From: Atrichornis clamosus
Taxonomy: Eukaryota > Chordata > Aves > Passeriformes > Menuridae
Length of the DNA stretch: 64,000 nucleotides
Assembly: GCA_013400975.1 (NCBI GenBank)
Contig: WBMZ01003018.1
Span: forward strand, 1-64,000
Reading direction: 5' to 3'
Shown: piece by piece, positions 60,901 through 64,000 of the stretch
How positions within the stretch are numbered: the first letter of the stretch is position 1
How the letters are laid out: each line of letters opens with the position of its first letter
Program-made: the position numbers and the translations under genes
The notes under the pieces: generated by a model
Told to the model about the DNA's origin: nothing
What the model saw: only the letters and a program-made list of their open reading frames with translations
The model's database searches: none

Positions 60901-63900
60901 TTCAAGTGGTGCTTACGTGAGTCATTCATATTCCGAAGTCTGTGAACTACATCCTACCTGGCAGGTGATTTCCCTCTGCCATAGGTACATTGAGGTTTGT
61001 TATCTGAACTGAGATTTTCCTAATGTACAGCATCTTAAGGAATGGAAGTTGGAGGACTTAATGGATTAACTTTACTTACGTGGAACCCTTGAACAGGTCT
61101 CTGGGCCTGATGCCTTTATAAATATAACTAATCCTAGATATCACCAGCCTTGTGGCTGCACCTGCACACACAAGCACTGTACACGCATTCGAAGAATGTT
61201 TATTCAGCCTTTGGCTGTAGACATTTATTTATAGCTGTGTTCAGCTATGCATATGGTTGTACCTCCCAGATAAAACTCAGAATCAGCATAACATGCTTTT
61301 TAAAGACTTACCTGGAAAGGTATTGTCCTTGGCTAACAGCCTTCAGCCTCAACCCTTGCACAGACTCAGGGAGGAGAAGGGTTGCTGGAGATAATTGTAT
61401 CTGCTTTTTGTCCTCGCAGGCCTCTCAGATAATAAAGGGTTTGTCCACTTCTTAAAATATTAGATAATTCCCTCTCCTTTTAATGTCATTTTTCATTTGT
61501 AATTTTGTGTAGAGAGAAGCAGATTTTATAAAGAATTGCAGCTGAAGCTTCTTTGAAACACTGCTCTCTAAAAATATCTGAGCACATAACGGTGGTTGCT
61601 TATTTCCCATTCACAGATATAGTGCAGAGAAAATACCATGCTGGCTTTGATAGCTGAGCTACCAAGTCAGGTGTCTGGTACCAGAGTGCTTTGCTTCAAA
61701 TGCTGCCCAGTACCTCCTGGATAAAAGAAAAGTGCTGGCCTTAGGCAGCTAGCCACTCACACTGAACTGCACTGGAGGAAGCCTGGAAGCATCCAGTGCC
61801 CTAAAGGGAGGAAGAAATTTTCTGTCAAGTCCTTTCTTAGAGTTCTTGGTTGTTTTTTTCAGCTCCAAAACTCTGTGTAATTGCAACAAGCAAAGAACCT
61901 CTCACTGTGATGCCCTTTATAGCCCTTGCCAGGGCTTAGTTCCCAGGGACTGCCTTGTGTGACAGACTGTTTTGTATTCTCTTCCCTGCAGATCCTGACA
62001 AAAAGTGAGACCTAAATTTACGCCTGACTTAAAAGACATGTTTTTTTGGGTTTTTTTTCTCTAAGTTGATTGTTTTTTTTGTTTTCTTCTTTCCCCCAAG
62101 GGTTGTGCAAGGGAAGATGGAGGGCATTCTGCTGCCAACAGCATCTTGCAAAACTGTTCCAGAATGAATAGAAATACGAAAAACCTTACAGCTTGCCAGA
62201 TCTTCCTGCCAAATGCTGCTGTTACTGGCTTTACTGTTATCAGCTACTTAGATCATCTCCTGCAGTCGGCAAAATTCAGAAGCTGTAATAACAGCTCATA
62301 TTTACCTGATGTGTCATCAACTCCCATAGATGAACCTCTCAGTGAGCTCAGCAGCTTGTCTAGCCTGAGCAGAAACTCCTATTTTGTTCAGTCTGATGGC
62401 AGAGAAAGTTTTTTAGGGTCCTGGCAGCAATCCTTCAGTCTGACTTCATCTGTTGCTTGGGTAACAGCAGAAGACTTTCCCACTCTGGAAGTGGGAAAGC
62501 TGGTGAGTGAAAAGCATGAACAAGAAGAGAGGCTTGTCTCTGCAGAGTTGTGCAGTGTAAGCCTCAACAATCAAACGCTTTGGGATTCACAGTTTCTCAT
62601 CTCTTCTGTGAAGGAAGGGGATAAAGGGAAGGATAATGAATTGAACTCACAGCCTAGTGAGACTTACAGTATCTCTGCAACTGACAAATTGGAGAGAGTA
62701 TCCTCTTCAAAGACCAAACGTTCACATGGAAACAGTTCCAGGTTGTTACAACATCCCTTGGAATCCGAGGTGAAAAACATTTACCCAAAGACTGATAGTA
62801 GAAATTATTGTTACCCAGCAAAATCCCATAACTCCCTTGTTTGCGAGACAGATGCCTCAGCTCCTAATCATGTAAATGTGGCTGGAGTGTTCCAGATGGA
62901 CTCTATGCTTTGGGAAGAGCTCCCGTTCTCAGAAAGCCTAAACCAGTTGTTAGCCAGGATAGAGGATGGCAAGAGTGTTGTAACATCACCCAGCCTTGAT
63001 GCAGGCGAACATGTCCTTCTTGCAAGTAGCCAGCTGGGTGTAAATCCTAACAAATCCTATTCCAGGCTAGCCCCAGTAGTTGGTGATTTGCCTGAAGTGG
63101 GTGTGTCAGGGAGGCTCTTGCCATCAGCAGAGAACGATAGTTGGGAGAACATAGTGTTTTCTTGTCTTCAGTCAAATGCAAGTCCTCCGAGTGATGTGTC
63201 ACAATGTGACTCTTCCTCGAGTGTTTCGTCTTCAACCATCAAGGAATGTGGAGCATCTCGTGTTACAGCTAACCCTCATCTACCTCTCCTGTCACAGTCC
63301 TTGCCAGTTAAACCAGAGCCTTCGGTTTCTGAGGGCAGATATGTGCAGTCCAAAGAGGCAAACAGTGACACTGCAAATTCATCTTGGTCTTTTATTAGTC
63401 TGCATGAAAAAACCTGCTGTTTAAAAAGGAGCAAGACAGCTACCTGTGTGCATTCTGCATGTGAAAGCTGTTTAGCTGGTTGTGAAACTAAAGAAAATTA
63501 TTCTTCTACACCTAGGCAAAAAAGAGATCTTGCACTCACAGAGGGCTGGGTCTTTGATCCACCAACTCCCAACAATGCAAGAAGGACATATAAAAGAGAA
63601 TTAAAACCATTGACAGAACTGTCAGATAATACCTTCAAAAGTGTTAGTAGGAAAGAGCTGCAGTGGAACAACATCTTCCCTGAAGGCAGCTATGATGCTT
63701 CTGCTGATCTCTTTGATGCAAGTGCAAGAGAGATAGTAAAACCTGTGGAATTCTTAAATAAATCATGTAATTTTTTAATACAAGAAGATACTTTGACAGA
63801 GAAGGTCACAGCTGAATCAGTGCTTTATCCTGGAGGTGTTCCTTGTAACAGTTCAAAACTGAGTTCATCCCTACACAGGTCTCCTCATGCTTTTAGGAAG

Positions 63901-64000
63901 CACAGTACACCTGTGACCTGCTCCTTTTGTGATTCAGAATGCAGTTCAGTGAGCGCACAGGACTTCATTCCTTATTCACAGTCGACTCCTATGACAAAAC
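57840..64000 (+). CDS. DDIAS: DDIAS (noxin), DNA damage-induced apoptosis suppressor, 3' end beyond window
   Basis: Joining 57840-57952, 58985-59146, 60221-60338 and 62101 to the window edge gives 764 codons plus one base, in frame, with all junctions GT-AG. Human DDIAS is about 1000 residues, so most of the protein is here. The N-terminus (about 1-190) has the RPA1 C-terminal-like OB-fold with a four-Cys zinc ribbon (Cys25, 28, 41, 44). Family blocks include ITVFGSCLDPFFGVTAENLQ, AVETCFIGKRFIFGV and TACQIFLP..GFTVISYLDHLLQ. The rest is a long Ser-rich, likely disordered region with conserved islands WEELPFSESLNQLL (402-415), SYDASADLFD (661-670) and QDFIPYSQSTP (751-761). DDIAS is known to be induced by DNA damage, to protect from apoptosis and to associate with DNA polymerase alpha-primase. 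The gene lies head to head with PRCP. The start matches the family N-terminus (MN....LLAASV..IQNSCF). Confidence 0.97.
57953..58984 (+). other. DDIAS intron after first coding exon
   Basis: A 1.0-kb phase-2 intron. It contains a 32-bp tandem duplication (58019-58082). Nothing else is recognised. Confidence 0.75.
58019..58082 (+). repeat. 32-bp tandem duplication
   Basis: ACAAAGTGGTGAAAATC..G.CATTGTATAA occurs twice back to back (58019-58050 and 58051-58082) with only three differences, implying a recent duplication. It begins 67 bases into the intron. Confidence 0.92.
58985..59146 (+). CDS. DDIAS: DDIAS second coding exon
   Basis: Residues 39-91 after the split Arg38: FNCLKCGCTGEAKDASYRYR then LSLKIADTNDLFDITVFGSC. 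It supplies the second Cys pair and the core beta-strands of the OB-fold. Acceptor TTTTGTCAG, donor CAGAG|GTAAGG, phase 2. Confidence 0.97.
59147..60220 (+). other. DDIAS intron between second and third coding exons
   Basis: A 1.1-kb phase-2 intron; no repeat recognised. Confidence 0.75.
60221..60338 (+). CDS. DDIAS: DDIAS third coding exon
   Basis: Residues 93-131 after the split Arg92: YIQDFSQLSGETNTESS then TRALVQAVETCFIGKRFIFG. The acceptor ends CTCAAG. Donor GTGAAG|GTAACT, phase 0. Confidence 0.95.
60339..62100 (+). other. DDIAS intron before the long exon
   Basis: A 1.8-kb phase-0 intron ending in a T-rich tract and TTTCCCCCAAG. No repeat is recognised. Confidence 0.75.
62101..64000 (+). 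CDS. DDIAS: DDIAS long coding exon (continues past window)
   Basis: Open in one frame for 633 codons plus one base, with no stop to the window edge. It begins GCAREDGGHSAANSILQNCS, which joins the preceding GVK in phase 0 and leads to the conserved NLTACQIFLP. Such a long uninterrupted frame, with Ser-rich but family-matching islands, is strong evidence for coding. This matches the single large exon that encodes most of DDIAS in other vertebrates. Confidence 0.97.

Noticed and set aside
1..64000. Search for bacterial or phage features (operons, CRISPR, tRNA, rRNA, IS elements, defence systems)
   Set aside because: None seen; the sequence is vertebrate, with spliced genes and CR1 repeats.

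Overview
This is an ordinary vertebrate nuclear locus, almost certainly from a bird. The coding genes have vertebrate exon-intron structure. The interspersed repeats are mostly CR1 LINE fragments ending in the typical avian 3' tip (ACCTTTAAGGTC...CCAACCCAAAC...ATTCTGTGATTCTATG), and one fragment looks like the R-U5 end of an avian endogenous retroviral LTR. I see no operons, CRISPR arrays, tRNA or rRNA genes, and no novel multi-gene system.

Three protein-coding genes can be read directly. (1) FAM181B, minus strand, runs off the left edge. Its first 102 codons lie at 1-308 in a CpG-rich island. (2) PRCP (lysosomal Pro-X carboxypeptidase), minus strand, is complete. Nine coding exons between 55065 and 27322 splice with GT-AG junctions and consistent phases into a 479-residue protein with the Ser165/Asp417/His442 triad. 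(3) DDIAS (DNA damage-induced apoptosis suppressor, noxin), plus strand, starts at 57840. Four coding exons are seen, and the last is one long uninterrupted exon (62101 to the window end). The order FAM181B-PRCP-DDIAS matches the mammalian arrangement as I recall it (human 11q14.1).

Layout: 1-650, FAM181B start and CpG island; 650-26300, about 26 kb intergenic with scattered CR1 pieces, one LTR fragment and some candidate regulatory stretches; 26300-27321, PRCP 3' region with two poly(A) signals; 27322-55065, PRCP, whose 17-kb first intron holds a roughly 1.1-kb dead CR1; 55066-55880, a shared divergent CpG-island promoter for PRCP and DDIAS with four same-orientation ATTGG (inverted CCAAT) boxes, an E-box and a PRCP-side TATA box; 55880-64000, DDIAS.

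The genes do not form one pathway. PRCP is a lysosomal/secreted peptidase, DDIAS is a nuclear/cytoplasmic genome-stability factor and FAM181B is a TEAD-interacting protein. The functional link visible here is the promoter shared by PRCP and DDIAS. The most interesting unexplained signals are a kappaB-TATA-splice-donor arrangement inside PRCP intron 1 (48143-48333), an octamer-CCAAT-TATA-ORF arrangement in the intergenic region (8632-9198), a 30-bp-arm hairpin in PRCP intron 6 (33756-33824), and a two-codon uORF ending four bases before the DDIAS start codon.
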